Shown: piece after piece, positions 33,613 to 44,656 of the stretch | Position numbering within the stretch: the stretch's first letter is position 1 | How the letters are laid out: every line of letters starts with the position of its first letter | NCBI GenBank assembly: GCA_905250115.1 | Contig: CAJNOI010000067.1 | Span: forward strand, 68,490 to 132,489 | DNA from: Adineta steineri | Taxonomy: Eukaryota > Rotifera > Eurotatoria > Adinetida > Adinetidae | Direction: 5' to 3' | Length of the DNA stretch: 64,000 nt | Notes under the pieces: model-generated | Told to the model about the DNA's origin: nothing | Database searches by the model: none | Seen by the model: the letters and a program-made list of their open reading frames with translations, nothing else | Position numbers and translations under genes: made by a program

Positions 33613-36600
33613 ATGGCAGAGCATGTTGTACGTGTTAGCGAAATATCAGTCATTCGAGTAAAACCAGTTAATAGTTCGAGAAAACGGACTGCATTTCCAG
33701 ACGAAGCAAATAAACCGAGTGTCCGTCCAGTCCGAAAGAAATCGGTAAGTTTTTAAGAAAATCATTATGTATCTGCTTGTATTATGCAGTTGACGAACAC
33801 AAAACATGATAAGACAAGGCATTATTTGCCATCACAAGTGGATGTGACAAACGAGATTGTGACTCGATCTAAAGCTGCCAATCTACCAAAGGTTTTCAGT
33901 GTCGAAAAATCCAAGAAACAAACAGCTGATGCAGTTCATCCGGCAGCTAACTCCGTGTACAATTTAGTGAGTTATATAATGAAATAGAACTACATATAAA
34001 AAACAAGTAACGCTCGTCCGAGGATTCGCTTAGCTCTTTCTCGTAGAAATGCATCCTCTTCACATTTGCTGAAAAAAACAATTGAAAACAGTGAAAAATA
34101 AGTTTTCGATGTTCTTTTGACCTTTCACCCACACCCATCTTCTTCACCCCCCTCCCAACTATGGTCATCCAATAGACCTCAAATTCGAAGCCCCCGCATC
34201 GAAATACCTCTGAAAATGTCTTTTTCGAAAAATCAGACAATTTATGTTTACTGGACTCTTCTCTACGAGAAAGAGAATTAGAAAAATTATAACGATTTTG
34301 TTCTTATAGTCGCATCTTGTACAGAACAGACAACATGAGGACAATAACGAACAATCGCGACGTATCATCGTTCCTCAAATATTTTCATCATCGTATAAGA
34401 GATTGAATGTGGGTGTAATGGGCAACGACATAGATTCGTTGGCATCTATCAGCTATGACAAACCAACAAAGGGCAATGTAAAAAAGCATTTCATATTATT
34501 AAAATATTTTAGTAATTGTTTCGTTCAGGATAAAAAAAATAAGTATATAGATTTTTCGGTAAGTTTAACAATGCGTAGCGAGTTTTTCGATTAAGAATTG
34601 ATCATTGATTAGACAAATGAATGGTCAAATCAATCAAAAGCGACGGATGTAGTTGAAAAACCGAAGAAAAAGGAACGAAATCGGCGCAAGTTCGTCTTTT
34701 TCGATTCTGTTACTAGTAGTCGATTACTGTATTCTTTCAGAAGGAAGTGTTGCGGCTATTTAGTGTGTTCGCCATGCTGTATTTTATTGTCCATTATTGG
34801 AACATTTCTTCTACTGGCTGGACTTGCAGGTCTTCTAATAGCTTTATTAGGTTCTCATCAACAAAAAACAACATCAACCGGTGAGTCTATAACTTTTCAC
34901 CATTTGATCTACAAAACTAGTGATTAATAATTCGGTTTGGCTGATGAGATGAAACATTAGCTTTCGTTCCGTGACTTTCAGACAAATCTACTGTAGTGTA
35001 GCATTTGCCGCTGCAAATGATAGATCTTTCACATTTCAGTTCTAAGCGCGTATATGATTTTAAGTTTTTTATTAATTATATGAATGGAAACTGTCTCCAA
35101 TAGTGACAACTACTTCAACATCGTCCACCACGGGTAAGTTTCAAGATTATTGTGTTATGTATAGTAAGAAATGTGCTACCATCATTACTCACAGCTTCCA
35201 CAACAACGGAAACAACTACAAGTAAGTTTCAAAATTATAAAATTCTATACTGAGAAATATACTACTACTACTACTAGCAACCAAAACGACAAGTACAGCA
35301 ACATGTAAGTACGAAGATATTCTATATATTCAAAAAAAAAAATGATGATGATATTTCTAAGCTACGACAACAACTTTGCCCATATGTAACACTACTTGTC
35401 TCAATCAAACTTGGTTATCTACACAGTCACTCTTGGGTAAATGGCATTTTGAAAACGACTATTCTGATGAGACGACTATGCATAATGGCACTCCAACAGG
35501 TAGTCCTAGTCTTGTATTCGTCCAAGGGTACGTTGGTCAAGCTATTTCGTTCGCTGCTAATTCTAATCAAGTAGTGACAACTTCATACATTCCTTTGGCA
35601 AATACAAGCTTTTCCGTAGATGCATGGATTTATCCAACTAGTCTGACTAACACATTACACCAGAGTATTTGCGGTATCTGCCCTGCAAAGATAAACGACC
35701 AATGCCTGCATATGACACTTCGTCATACCGGCTCGTACTACTCACTTTACTTTGGTCTTTATGGTGATGATGTTAACAGCAATACAGCGGTTTTGGCTAA
35801 TAATTGGGAGCATGCAGCTTTCGTATTTGAGGCCACAACGCGAACATTGTTTATCTATCGCAACGGAATTCTTCTGGCAACAGGTGCGACCAGTTCAGTG
35901 TTGAAAGTGACCAGTGGTAGCTTTCAGATTGGCAATCTTCCTTATTTGGAATCAACTATCAATACATTTCAGGTATATAATTATTAGCTATATTCTGTGC
36001 TAGTAAGCATTTCAGATTTTCTTTGATTCTTTTCAATACTAAGTTTAACAGAATTAAAATATGAATACTTTTGATAATTACAGGGTTACATTGACGAGTT
36101 GTCCGTTAGTGGTCGAGTAAAGTCTGCATGTGAAATTTTGGAACAGGCCACCTTAGCGGCTCGCTTCAGCTTCGATGGAAGTTCACCACTACTTGATCTG
36201 GGACCAAATACAGTCTCATCTCTCGCTTCAAATTATAGTCTGGTTAGTGGTCGAACTCTACAAGCTATTTCATTCATGGGTACCTCCTTGTCATTCTTCC
36301 AAGCATCGGGCTTTCTTGCTCTCGGCATAGCCAATCAACCATTTAGTATTTCACTGTGGGTGCAGCCACAATTACTTGCGGGTACAATCGTGCACGTATC
36401 AACCAATAGCTCGGGCACTGGTTTTTGTGTTCCTTTTATCGGTTTTGCATCAAATGGTTCATTAATAGTTCAAATAATGACAAATACTAGCTACGTGGGT
36501 ATATCGTATTCAAGTCTGTCACTGATCGATTTTACTCACATTGTTCAGACGTGGAGTTCAACAAATGGACTTAGATTATATATCAATAATGTTTTAGTTG

Positions 36601-36809
36601 GATCAATAGCAGCGACAACTTATCAGACTGCTTCGAGTTGGGTTAATTACGTGACACTAGGTGGCTGTTTGAACGGCTGTGTGAGCTGCTCCGCAGTTCC
36701 AGGCAATCAAGTGTTGCCAGGCTCATTTGCAGGTGCTATAGATGACTTTCGAGTATACAGTCGTGAAGTGACAGCAAGTGATGTATGCACCTTATTCGCG
36801 TATAGTTGA
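33613..36809 (+). CDS. Type II membrane protein: basic tail, TM, Thr mini-exon stalk, two LamG-like domains
   Basis: Exons 33613-33744, 33790-33966, 34310-34558 (perhaps with a 51-bp intron 34478-34528), 34613-34689, 34741-34880, 35104-35133, 35195-35221, 35278-35304, 35362-35972, 36084-36809; 731 residues (714 if the 51-bp intron is used). The N-terminal 210 residues are basic and cytoplasmic. A Cys-rich juxtamembrane stretch (RKCCGYLVCSPCC) precedes TM LSIIGTFLLLAGLAGLLIALL. Three 27-30-nt phase-1 exons encode a Thr/Ser stalk, likely O-glycosylated. Then come two concanavalin/LamG-like beta sandwiches: first GKWHFENDYSDETT...SVDAWIYPT...WEHAAFVFEATTRTLFIYRNG; second RFSFDGSSPLLDLG...FSISLWVQPQ...YINNVLVGS...GAIDDFRVYSREVTASDV. 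Probably a surface glycan- or protein-binding receptor. No signalling motif recognised. Convergent with ART-TPR 4, 132 bp away. Confidence 0.8.
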
Positions 36810-36918
36810 AACTTATAAACTAATTCAGAAAGACTATAACTAGACGTTCTCAATTGATGTTCTTCAATTTTACTCATTTTAATATGTAGTTACAGAAACA
36901 AAAAAAGAATAGACAGTA

Positions 36919-36935
36919 CCCACACCCACACCCTT
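36919..36935. repeat. Single telomere-like C-rich arm (member 8)
   Basis: CCCACACCCACACCCTT lies in the 132-bp gap between two convergent genes. It contains two overlapping CACACCC units; no facing G-rich arm is seen within 60 bp. Confidence 0.55.
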
Positions 36936-36941
36936 GAAGGT

Positions 36942-39900
36942 TTAAATGTTGAATTGATCCATTTCTATAGAAAGTTCCTCAATTTTTAATTCTATAGACC
37001 ATCGACGATGTGTAGCTAATGGACATTGTTCATAAACGACTAATGCTCGTTTATAATAATCAAGTGCCAATTTACGTTGATTAAGATGTTCATAACATAA
37101 ACCTATATTATTTAAACTTTTGCCAATATCTTGATGATTGGGTGGTAGAACTTTTTCACGCATTAACAAACAGTTTAATTCGTATGCCAGAGAACTTTCA
37201 AATTCGAGTCGAATTTGTTGTATATCACTTAAACTCATAAGAAATTCATCGATAGTTAACTGTCCTGGAATAGAATTGACTTCATCAATTCTTAAGCATT
37301 GTTCATAAAATTCAATTGCATGATCATAAGATTGTTTCTGATAATGAATAAATGCAATCCATTTTAGACTAAAGATTATTCGACTATAATCAGTAGCATA
37401 AATTTCTTTGAGTACATTGACTGCTCGCTGATAATAATTTAGAGCTTCATCAAAATCTCTCTCACTATTATATTTGATACTACCAAGACTCATAAGAGTG
37501 AATGGAATATCTGCTTTAACATGTGCAGGATTTGTCTCATAAATTGTCAAAGCTTCTTGAAATAAATCGCAAGCTTCATTATATTTTGCTTGTTTTCGTT
37601 GAACTTCACCCATTTGATTTAAGCTTTCAATAATTTTTAGAACATTGGTAGGTTCATGAATTTTGAGAATATTTAATGTTCTCTGTTCGAAATCAAATGC
37701 TTCATCCAATTTATCTTGATACAATAAAGCTCGACTAATATTGCTAAGATTATCAGCAATCATTATATAATGAGTTGGATTAGATTTTTCTGTAAACGTT
37801 ATTGATTGTTGAGCGAACTCAAAAGCTTTATCAAATTGATTTTGTCTGAGATGTATGTGACTGATTCCATTGGAATTGCTTCCGATGCAAGTATTACCTC
37901 GTGTAGTACCATTTTCCTTTCGAGATATTAATACTTGTTCGTGATGTTTAATGAATTCATCATTTTCCAATATATTATCATAGTTTCTTAAAAATGAAAT
38001 TATTTTAACGTGATCAGATGAATAATATTCTTTGAGCAGGTTTATTGATCGATGATAAAAATCGAGTGCTTTATCAAGTTTCCGTTGTCTAAAGAAAACA
38101 TGACCCATATGATTAAGAATGACAGCAATACGGGCTAGATATGATGGATAATATGTTTCGAGTATGTTAAGAGCTTGTTGATAATAGTATAGAGCTTTAT
38201 CACAATTGTCTTTTTCATCTATGTATGCCTTACCAGTATTATCCAAAAGAGTAACAGTCAATATGTGATTCGATAAATTAAGTTTTCTAAACATTAACAA
38301 CCCTTGATCATACATTTTTAATGATTTATCGTTATTTTTTCGGTAATACTCTAAGTTTCCCATATCGAGCAAACTCATCGCCATATCGATATGACCATTT
38401 GAATAAAATCTTTTATGTATAGCCATTGCCTGTTGAATAAGATTAAAACTTTCGTTGTATTTATCTTGTTCATAAAACATGTAACCCATACAACTGAGAG
38501 TAACTGCAACCGATACATGACCTAATGGATAATATTTTTCGTATATTGCTAGAGTTCGTTGATAACAACTAAGAGCTTCATCATATCTTTTTTCAATCGT
38601 TAGACATAAAGCAATCTGAGTTAAACTCGTACCAATATCTACATGAAATGAATCATAATATTTCTCTTGAATTAATAATGCTTGTTGAGAAAAAACTAAT
38701 GCTTCATCATCTTGTTGTCGTATTCGAAATATCGAACCAATGTTATGTAAACTAATAGCAATATGTGGATGACAAGGAGAATAATATTTCATTCGAATTG
38801 CTAATGCTTTTTGATGAAAATTAAAGGATTCTTCCATTTGTCCTTGTAAATATAATATTTCACCAATATCAGAAAGTATAACAGCCGAATCTCTGATACG
38901 AATTGGTTCATTTTTCATCATTCGTTCACGGGAACGATCATAATATATTCTTGATTGATTCCATTCTCCTTTCCAATGATGAGCTTGACCAAGACCATGC
39001 TGAATCCATGCTAAATCTTCCTTATGTGAATAATTATTTAATAAATATTCAAAATATGCCTGTGATTGATTCCATTGACTCATATCACAAATTAATTTAC
39101 CAAAAACAATTGAAATACTTAAATCTTCGAATTGACGACGTGTATCATCAATATATTTTTGTTTAATTATTTGTCCATCATTAACTGAAATTAATTTAAT
39201 AATCCATAATTGATCATTCTGTTGTTGAATATTATCTATTCGAAAAGTTGAATTTAAACTAAATAGAATCGTTTCTTGATTAGATAACTCAAGATCAGTA
39301 AAGATTGAATTTCTATTCAGTTCAATTTTAAAGAGTACTGAAATTTGTTTTGTTGATGATGCGTAACAAGATGATCGATCAGTATTTGCTGTTAAAAATT
39401 CTTTCATCATAATAAGTTTACCATTATGTTCTTGTATTTGATTAAATTCACTACGAGATATAATCATTCTTCGATAAACAATTCGATTTTCTTTACCGAA
39501 TTGAAGATTTTGTATTAGATCACTGAGAAAATATCGCAGCATATAAAGTTGTTTAATATCTTCATTTTTCAAAGCTTTGTTAATCACTTCTCGAAGTGAT
39601 GGATATTTCATAAACAATCGTACAGCTTCATTTGGTTCATAATCATTAATCCATGGGAATTGTTGCAAGATACTTTGATCTACATTTTCAAACTGTTGAT
39701 CAGATGATAAATGTAAGAGAACATCAGGAAAAAGTTGATGCCATAGAAAACTATTCGATTGTTTTGATAAATCTTTATTTTTATATTGAATTTGATCAAA
39801 AAAACACCATTGACAATTTTTCTTTTCGATCAAATCGATTTGTTCTTTAATGGTAGTACATAATAAATCAAATTGATTATAAATACCAATTGTTTTTGAA

Positions 39901-40175
39901 TCTTCAAATGATAAACATTCATTTGAACTGTTTGAAACATCGAATAAAAAGATGCTTTTAATTTGATTAAAATTGTTAAATGGAGAAGTAGATGAAGGAG
40001 AAATAATCAGAAAGATTATTTTATCTTCAATTGATTTAATAAAATTAATACATGATTCGAGTTTATCATGAAATATAACAGAATCATTGATTTGTTGTAA
40101 TTGTATTTTGAAGTCATTAAATTCATTATTTGGATCAAAACAAATAAGAATTATATTCTTTTCATTTTCCATCAT
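36942..40175 (-). CDS. ART-TPR protein 4: single-exon paralogue, expanded TPRs, degenerate ART
   Basis: One open frame of 1,077 codons, ATG at 40175. It starts directly with the receiver-like domain (IILICFDPNNEF...IIFLIISPSS...SIFLFDVSNS), lacking the N-terminal CC module of the trio at 19-30 kb. The ART region keeps Arg (IVYRRM, 235), has Thr in place of the Ser motif (KEFLTANT, 262) and reads QET where the competent paralogue has EKE (300-302), so the catalytic Glu is aligned with Thr. Activity is unlikely. Residues 380-1070 hold about 15 TPRs with the W/Y-N-x-x-G-x-x-x-x-x-x-x-x-x-x-A pattern, for example IGSIFRIRQQDDEALVF and MGHVFFRQRKLDKALDFY, roughly twice the number of the other paralogues. 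A protein-binding scaffold role is inferred. The absence of introns fits copying of only the large final exon, or a retrocopy. Confidence 0.82.
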   Translation of the reverse strand: MMENEKNIILICFDPNNEFNDFKIQLQQINDSVIFHDKLESCINFIKSIEDKIIFLIISPSSTSPFNNFNQIKSIFLFDVSNSSNECLSFEDSKTIGIYNQFDLLCTTIKEQIDLIEKKNCQWCFFDQIQYKNKDLSKQSNSFLWHQLFPDVLLHLSSDQQFENVDQSILQQFPWINDYEPNEAVRLFMKYPSLREVINKALKNEDIKQLYMLRYFLSDLIQNLQFGKENRIVYRRMIISRSEFNQIQEHNGKLIMMKEFLTANTDRSSCYASSTKQISVLFKIELNRNSIFTDLELSNQETILFSLNSTFRIDNIQQQNDQLWIIKLISVNDGQIIKQKYIDDTRRQFEDLSISIVFGKLICDMSQWNQSQAYFEYLLNNYSHKEDLAWIQHGLGQAHHWKGEWNQSRIYYDRSRERMMKNEPIRIRDSAVILSDIGEILYLQGQMEESFNFHQKALAIRMKYYSPCHPHIAISLHNIGSIFRIRQQDDEALVFSQQALLIQEKYYDSFHVDIGTSLTQIALCLTIEKRYDEALSCYQRTLAIYEKYYPLGHVSVAVTLSCMGYMFYEQDKYNESFNLIQQAMAIHKRFYSNGHIDMAMSLLDMGNLEYYRKNNDKSLKMYDQGLLMFRKLNLSNHILTVTLLDNTGKAYIDEKDNCDKALYYYQQALNILETYYPSYLARIAVILNHMGHVFFRQRKLDKALDFYHRSINLLKEYYSSDHVKIISFLRNYDNILENDEFIKHHEQVLISRKENGTTRGNTCIGSNSNGISHIHLRQNQFDKAFEFAQQSITFTEKSNPTHYIMIADNLSNISRALLYQDKLDEAFDFEQRTLNILKIHEPTNVLKIIESLNQMGEVQRKQAKYNEACDLFQEALTIYETNPAHVKADIPFTLMSLGSIKYNSERDFDEALNYYQRAVNVLKEIYATDYSRIIFSLKWIAFIHYQKQSYDHAIEFYEQCLRIDEVNSIPGQLTIDEFLMSLSDIQQIRLEFESSLAYELNCLLMREKVLPPNHQDIGKSLNNIGLCYEHLNQRKLALDYYKRALVVYEQCPLATHRRWSIELKIEELSIEMDQFNI

Positions 40176-40772
40176 ATATAATATAAAATTGAATACTTAT
40201 ACTGAATATGTATATGTAAAAAGTTGGCTTTTTTTATAATTTACCTTGCTAAGCGTACGTGACTTCCCTAATAAAGTGAGTATAACACGTGAAAAATATG
40301 AGTCATATTTTTTATATGTGTATTCTGTTTACTTTCAATAGTTCGCATCATTGATTCGAACTGTCACCTTTTCTGTTTTTTTTACCAAGATATTTCTTAT
40401 TAAATATCTTTTTTCATAATTGAAACATACTGAGACTAAAAAGAATCTTCACTTCTTAATAGATATCAATATTTTTCTTTGATCCTCATAGCAATGCTTA
40501 TATGAAATCAACATTCTCATAGTTGAAAGATTTATTAAATAATTAAAAATACGTTTTAATTTCTTCTTGACATGTACTGAAATATGTAAATACTTGTCAA
40601 GTTATTAAGATTCATTAAATTTTCTTTTGAAAACGTTCTTGACCGATCGAATGATATATATTCAGTACTATAACGTATCTCGAATTTTGGATGTACATCG
40701 TTCAATTTAATCATACTGGTTGTGCTAATTATTTATATAATTCAAGCTATTATTTCAAGATTGGTAGTGGAA
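40176..40772. other. AT-rich spacer upstream of ART-TPR 4
   Basis: Promoter side of the minus-strand gene. No gene, RNA or repeat recognised. Confidence 0.4.
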
Positions 40773-42373
40773 CCCTAGTCGAACATCTTGTAAGTAAGAT
40801 CTGGAAATCTTGGAATTCGTAAGTAAGATCTTGCCAAGATCTTAAAAAGATCATTTCTTTTTTTTGAGAAAGCATATCTTGATCATATCTTACATGTCTG
40901 TAACACAGATCTTATTAAGATCTTTACTCAAGATATCAAAACTGTCAGAAGACTGAAAAAAAGTTAAACTGTAATTATCTTGCACCAAGATCTTGAATAA
41001 ACTAAAGCGACATCAATAATAGAAAAAAAATAATTCAAATATTTGAATTATTTTATTAAAAATATTCATAAATCATAACAGAACAGAAAAAAAATAAAAA
41101 AAGCTTTTTTACAGTCTTCATATATATATGAACCAATAAAAACAGAGAATGAACATAAAAATAACAAATGTTGTAAGGGCCAAGTCTTTATCTCATATAA
41201 GCATGAAAAATCTTAATTAAATAATTATGCATCGATTAATGATGATATATTGGTTCTTCTTAAATATATTAATCATGATTTTTTTCGACGAACTAAATAT
41301 TTTGCAATTGTAAAAATGAAATTTTTTTATGACAATGGTGAGAATGAAGAGACTCAAATTAGAAGTTTTTATGAAATAATTTTTGAATAATTATATTTGT
41401 TTTTTAGAAATTTACTGAAGTTTACTTGCGTCAATTTTAATACTAAAAAAATGATCAATTCGATTAACATGTACATTATCAATCTATGCTAATATATCGA
41501 GTTGTTGAAATAAACTACACATTTTTAGACATGTATGTCATTTGTTTTAAAATAATTAGTTACTGTTGTTTACTCGTTTTAGTTTAATTTTATTTCTGCA
41601 CATTATTAATTTTAGATATAAACGATAAATTTTGTTCGAAAAGTACGACTCAACGAACAAGATAATGTACGCGTTAATACCGCTTGGCACGCAATGAAAG
41701 TGAAGTATTGAGGGTGCTTAGAAATAATGAACACAAAGACAAAGATGATGATTTCATAGACATCTCTAATTCAATGGATCCAGTAGCTGGCGATATTGCA
41801 GATAACGATGCCGTTGTTACTATTGATCAAGCCGTTTCATTGTCATCATCATCGTTGACATCATCGTCTGATGCTGAATTATATGATGAAGCTGGTTCAA
41901 ATTTATTTTTATTATTTTTTATCTTGTATTTCGTGTACTTCTGAATGATTTGTGTTTATATAGATGATTGTGAATTAAAAACAGTTGTTATGATATTTAT
42001 ATTTTATTATGTTTTTTTTCTGAAGTTTGTAATTGTATTTGATGTTCACGTGTGTTATTGTATGTTCATGTAGGTCTTAAATTTAAATATATTAGTACAA
42101 GATCTGAAGATCTTGCCGAGGTAAAACGAAAATATCATTCATTACAAGATCTTAAGCTCAAGATTTCAAATATCTGTTACCAAGATCTTAACAGGCTATA
42201 CATAAGATATTAACAACGTGTACATAAGATCTTAACAATCTGTACCTAAGATCTAGTCACAGATCTTGTGTACAAGATAATCAAATTATCTGTACCTATT
42301 TTTTCAAGATCTGTTCACTTATCTGTTCCTAAGATCTTGGACAAGATCTTGCTTACAAGATGTTCGACTAGGG
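40773..42373. mobile_element. Non-autonomous DNA transposon with AAGATCTT-rich inverted termini
   Basis: The left end CCCTAGTCGAACATCTTGTA (40773) and right end TTACAAGATGTTCGACTAGG(G) (ending 42373) are inverted copies over about 28 bp, the mismatch being AAGTAAG/AAGCAAG. Both 250-300-bp subterminal regions are packed with the palindromic word AAGATCTT and relatives (40790-40960 and 42095-42365). The 1.6-kb element encodes no transposase; a short acidic ORF (41684-41944, Asp/Ser-rich) and a perfect palindrome AATAATTCAAATATTTGAATTATT (41029-41052) lie inside. Both flanks read AA, so a 2-bp target duplication is possible but weak. The CCCTAG terminus recalls piggyBac, but there is no TTAA. 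Superfamily unassigned. Confidence 0.72.
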
Positions 42374-42429
42374 AAGATTTCTATGAGAGAAATATTATAA
42401 AATGAATGAATCTCAATAGTATACAGTAT

Positions 42430-42600
42430 AGGGCTATCATATTACCAATACCGGTAATAAGTAATAATTTTTAATGTTATTATTTATTACTAGTGATAAG
42501 TAATAGTTTTTGCAGAATAATAAAAATAATAAGAAATATGAGTAATAAAAAATTACTAGTATCAGATAATAAAGTAATAAGTAATTACAAATATAGCATT
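42430..42600. repeat. Degenerate TAATAA-type simple repeat
   Basis: Repeated AATAATAAGTAAT words on both sides of ATTACTAGT; AT-rich, no coding potential. Confidence 0.5.
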
Positions 42601-42765
42601 GTAAAAATACTTCTAATCATCAGTTAGATTTGCGCTATCGCACAAAGGTATATTGACGATACATTATTGACTGATAAACCACCAATACTTTTAATTTTGA
42701 CGAAATGAAAACAAATCTTACAAAAACAATCAATCAATAACAAGAAAAATGATGCTATAATTTAC

Positions 42766-42999
42766 TCAATCCGTGTTGTATGAAACATTTTTCTGTATTT
42801 CTATATCCATATCACCATTACCATTTTTACGACAACGTATAGGTTTTTGAATAGAACTAGGTGATGATAATATTAATACAATGGACGATCTTGGTTGAAG
42901 AGAAGAAGTTCTTTTTTTCCTGCCGTTTATATTTTCCTTATTTTCTGAACTATTTCTCAATATCCTGGAACAATTTGAAGAGCTGGTGTATCTTTTCAT
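42766..42999 (-). CDS. Small basic hypothetical protein with a KEN-like motif
   Basis: 77-codon frame from ATG at 42999 (the frame extends upstream but that part is hydrophobic and unlike protein). Composition is Ser/Lys/Arg/Asn-rich. It contains SENKENINGRKKR, in which KEN resembles the APC/C degron seen in cell-cycle regulators. No domain recognised. Isolated between a transposon and a hairpin-containing spacer; might be spurious. Confidence 0.3.
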   Translation of the reverse strand: MKRYTSSSNCSRILRNSSENKENINGRKKRTSSLQPRSSIVLILSSPSSIQKPIRCRKNGNGDMDIEIQKNVSYNTD

Positions 43000-44656
43000 T
43001 TTAATATCAACACAAAATACTAAGATATCTGTTTTAAATGTATTAGAATAAATATGTCTTTTAGAGAGAACGAAAAAAAAAACCAATGAAAACGACTTTT
43101 TAATTGTCACAACAGTAAACACAATACAGTCGTTGTGTTGGTCAAGAGAATAAAACGAAGGAACGAGGCCATAATATATGATTGAATACAATATTTTGGT
43201 CTTTTCGATACATTTAGTAGATCTGAGTTTGATTTATAGAATGGTAACATGGCACTGCTATGAAGAAATCTAAAATTAAAAAAAAAAAGAATTGAATTAA
43301 TTAACTAGCAAATACTAAATCTATCATTTGCTGAACTTGTCCTTCTACTCTTATCTTTTTCTTTTTCAGCTCTCTTTCAAGAGAACACTTCCGCTGATTT
43401 GTCGTTATCATTATTTTGACTTTTTCTTGATCTCATTCTTTCTTGCATATTGTATATAAAGATTGTTGATTAAATGAGAACATCTCGAATAGCAATGAAT
43501 TATTTAATATTATTAAAAACATAAATAACAATCACTTTCCTGATAAACTATGATAAATATAGTTCTTTTAAAGATATTTATTTATTTACATGTACGAATT
43601 ACAAACTGTAAACGATTCTAGGTTTTACGCTTGTTACGTAAGATGTACTTTTGTCTAAAACAAACTCAATTGAGACATTGGCAAAGATAGATATTTAAGA
43701 TCAATTATGAATGTGACTTGATCTAGATTCCATTTTATATGAAAAAAACAATTTCAATATCTATGATTGTGATAAGAACAGATATTTGAATAGAATTCGA
43801 AAATGAGAGAAAAATATGTGTCTTGTTTGATTGATTAAAGCTACTCCGTTGCCAAAGATAATGTTTCTTCAATCAATTTTAACTATCTGACATTTGAGTC
43901 ATTGTCACCATTCATGGCAATACGAATACATATTCAGTTTATCTGTAATTGAGTCAAGTGTAATAGCTTAAATTCTGTATTAAATTTATCGCTGTTTACT
44001 GTCTTTTTTTCAAGCTTATAGTCAGTATTATATTCAATGATTGACGAATTCAGAAACATTTCAAATAATTGATTATTTTCAGTTTATTTTCATACAAAGC
44101 GTCCTTTTCAGTTTACGTGGACTGATTGCCTTTTTTGTAAAAAGAAATTTTCATCTTGTGAGTGTGTGTGACCATATGAAACGTAGATATAATATTCTCA
44201 GCCACACACCCTAATGATTAAGCTATGATTTGTGATTTCATACATCTATTACTCAAGTAAAAACAAATAAAAATGTTACTAGTTAATGTTGGCTAGCATT
44301 TAAATGCTCAGCATAAAAAACGATATGTTTTATAGTATGATTCACTTTTGTTTCTTTTCTTCGTATGAGAGTATTTTCCGAACGTTTTTTCTCTTTTAAG
44401 TTTTTAGATAAATTTATAAAATGAAACCAAGTCTGTAAAGATTATTCGTTTATTTCAAATGAATTTAAATGGACAGAAAAGAAAAGTCGAATGAATAAGC
44501 ATGCAAAGCTCAAAGCATATATATACTGGGAGGATCAAGGAAAAACGATACAATTTAATTATATAAAGATGACTCAAGCATATGTGTATAATATAAGCGA
44601 ATGCATGAAAGAGGATGATGTATCATGGCTGAAGGTCATGACAAAGCCAAAACTCA
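43000..44656. other. Intergenic region with telomere-like hairpin (member 9)
   Basis: No gene recognised. CATCTTGTGAGTGTGTGTG at 44152-44170 faces CAGCCACACACCCTAA at 44199-44214 across 28 bases. The ORF at 44491-44781 is antisense to the Thr-stalk gene and is not called. Confidence 0.5.

Noticed and set aside
34478..34528. Treating the 51-bp segment in the LamG gene as definitely intronic
   Set aside because: It has GT...AG ends and typical size but is open in frame, so both retained and spliced forms are possible.
40773..42373. Calling the element piggyBac
   Set aside because: CCCTAG ends are suggestive, but TTAA flanks are absent and there is no transposase.
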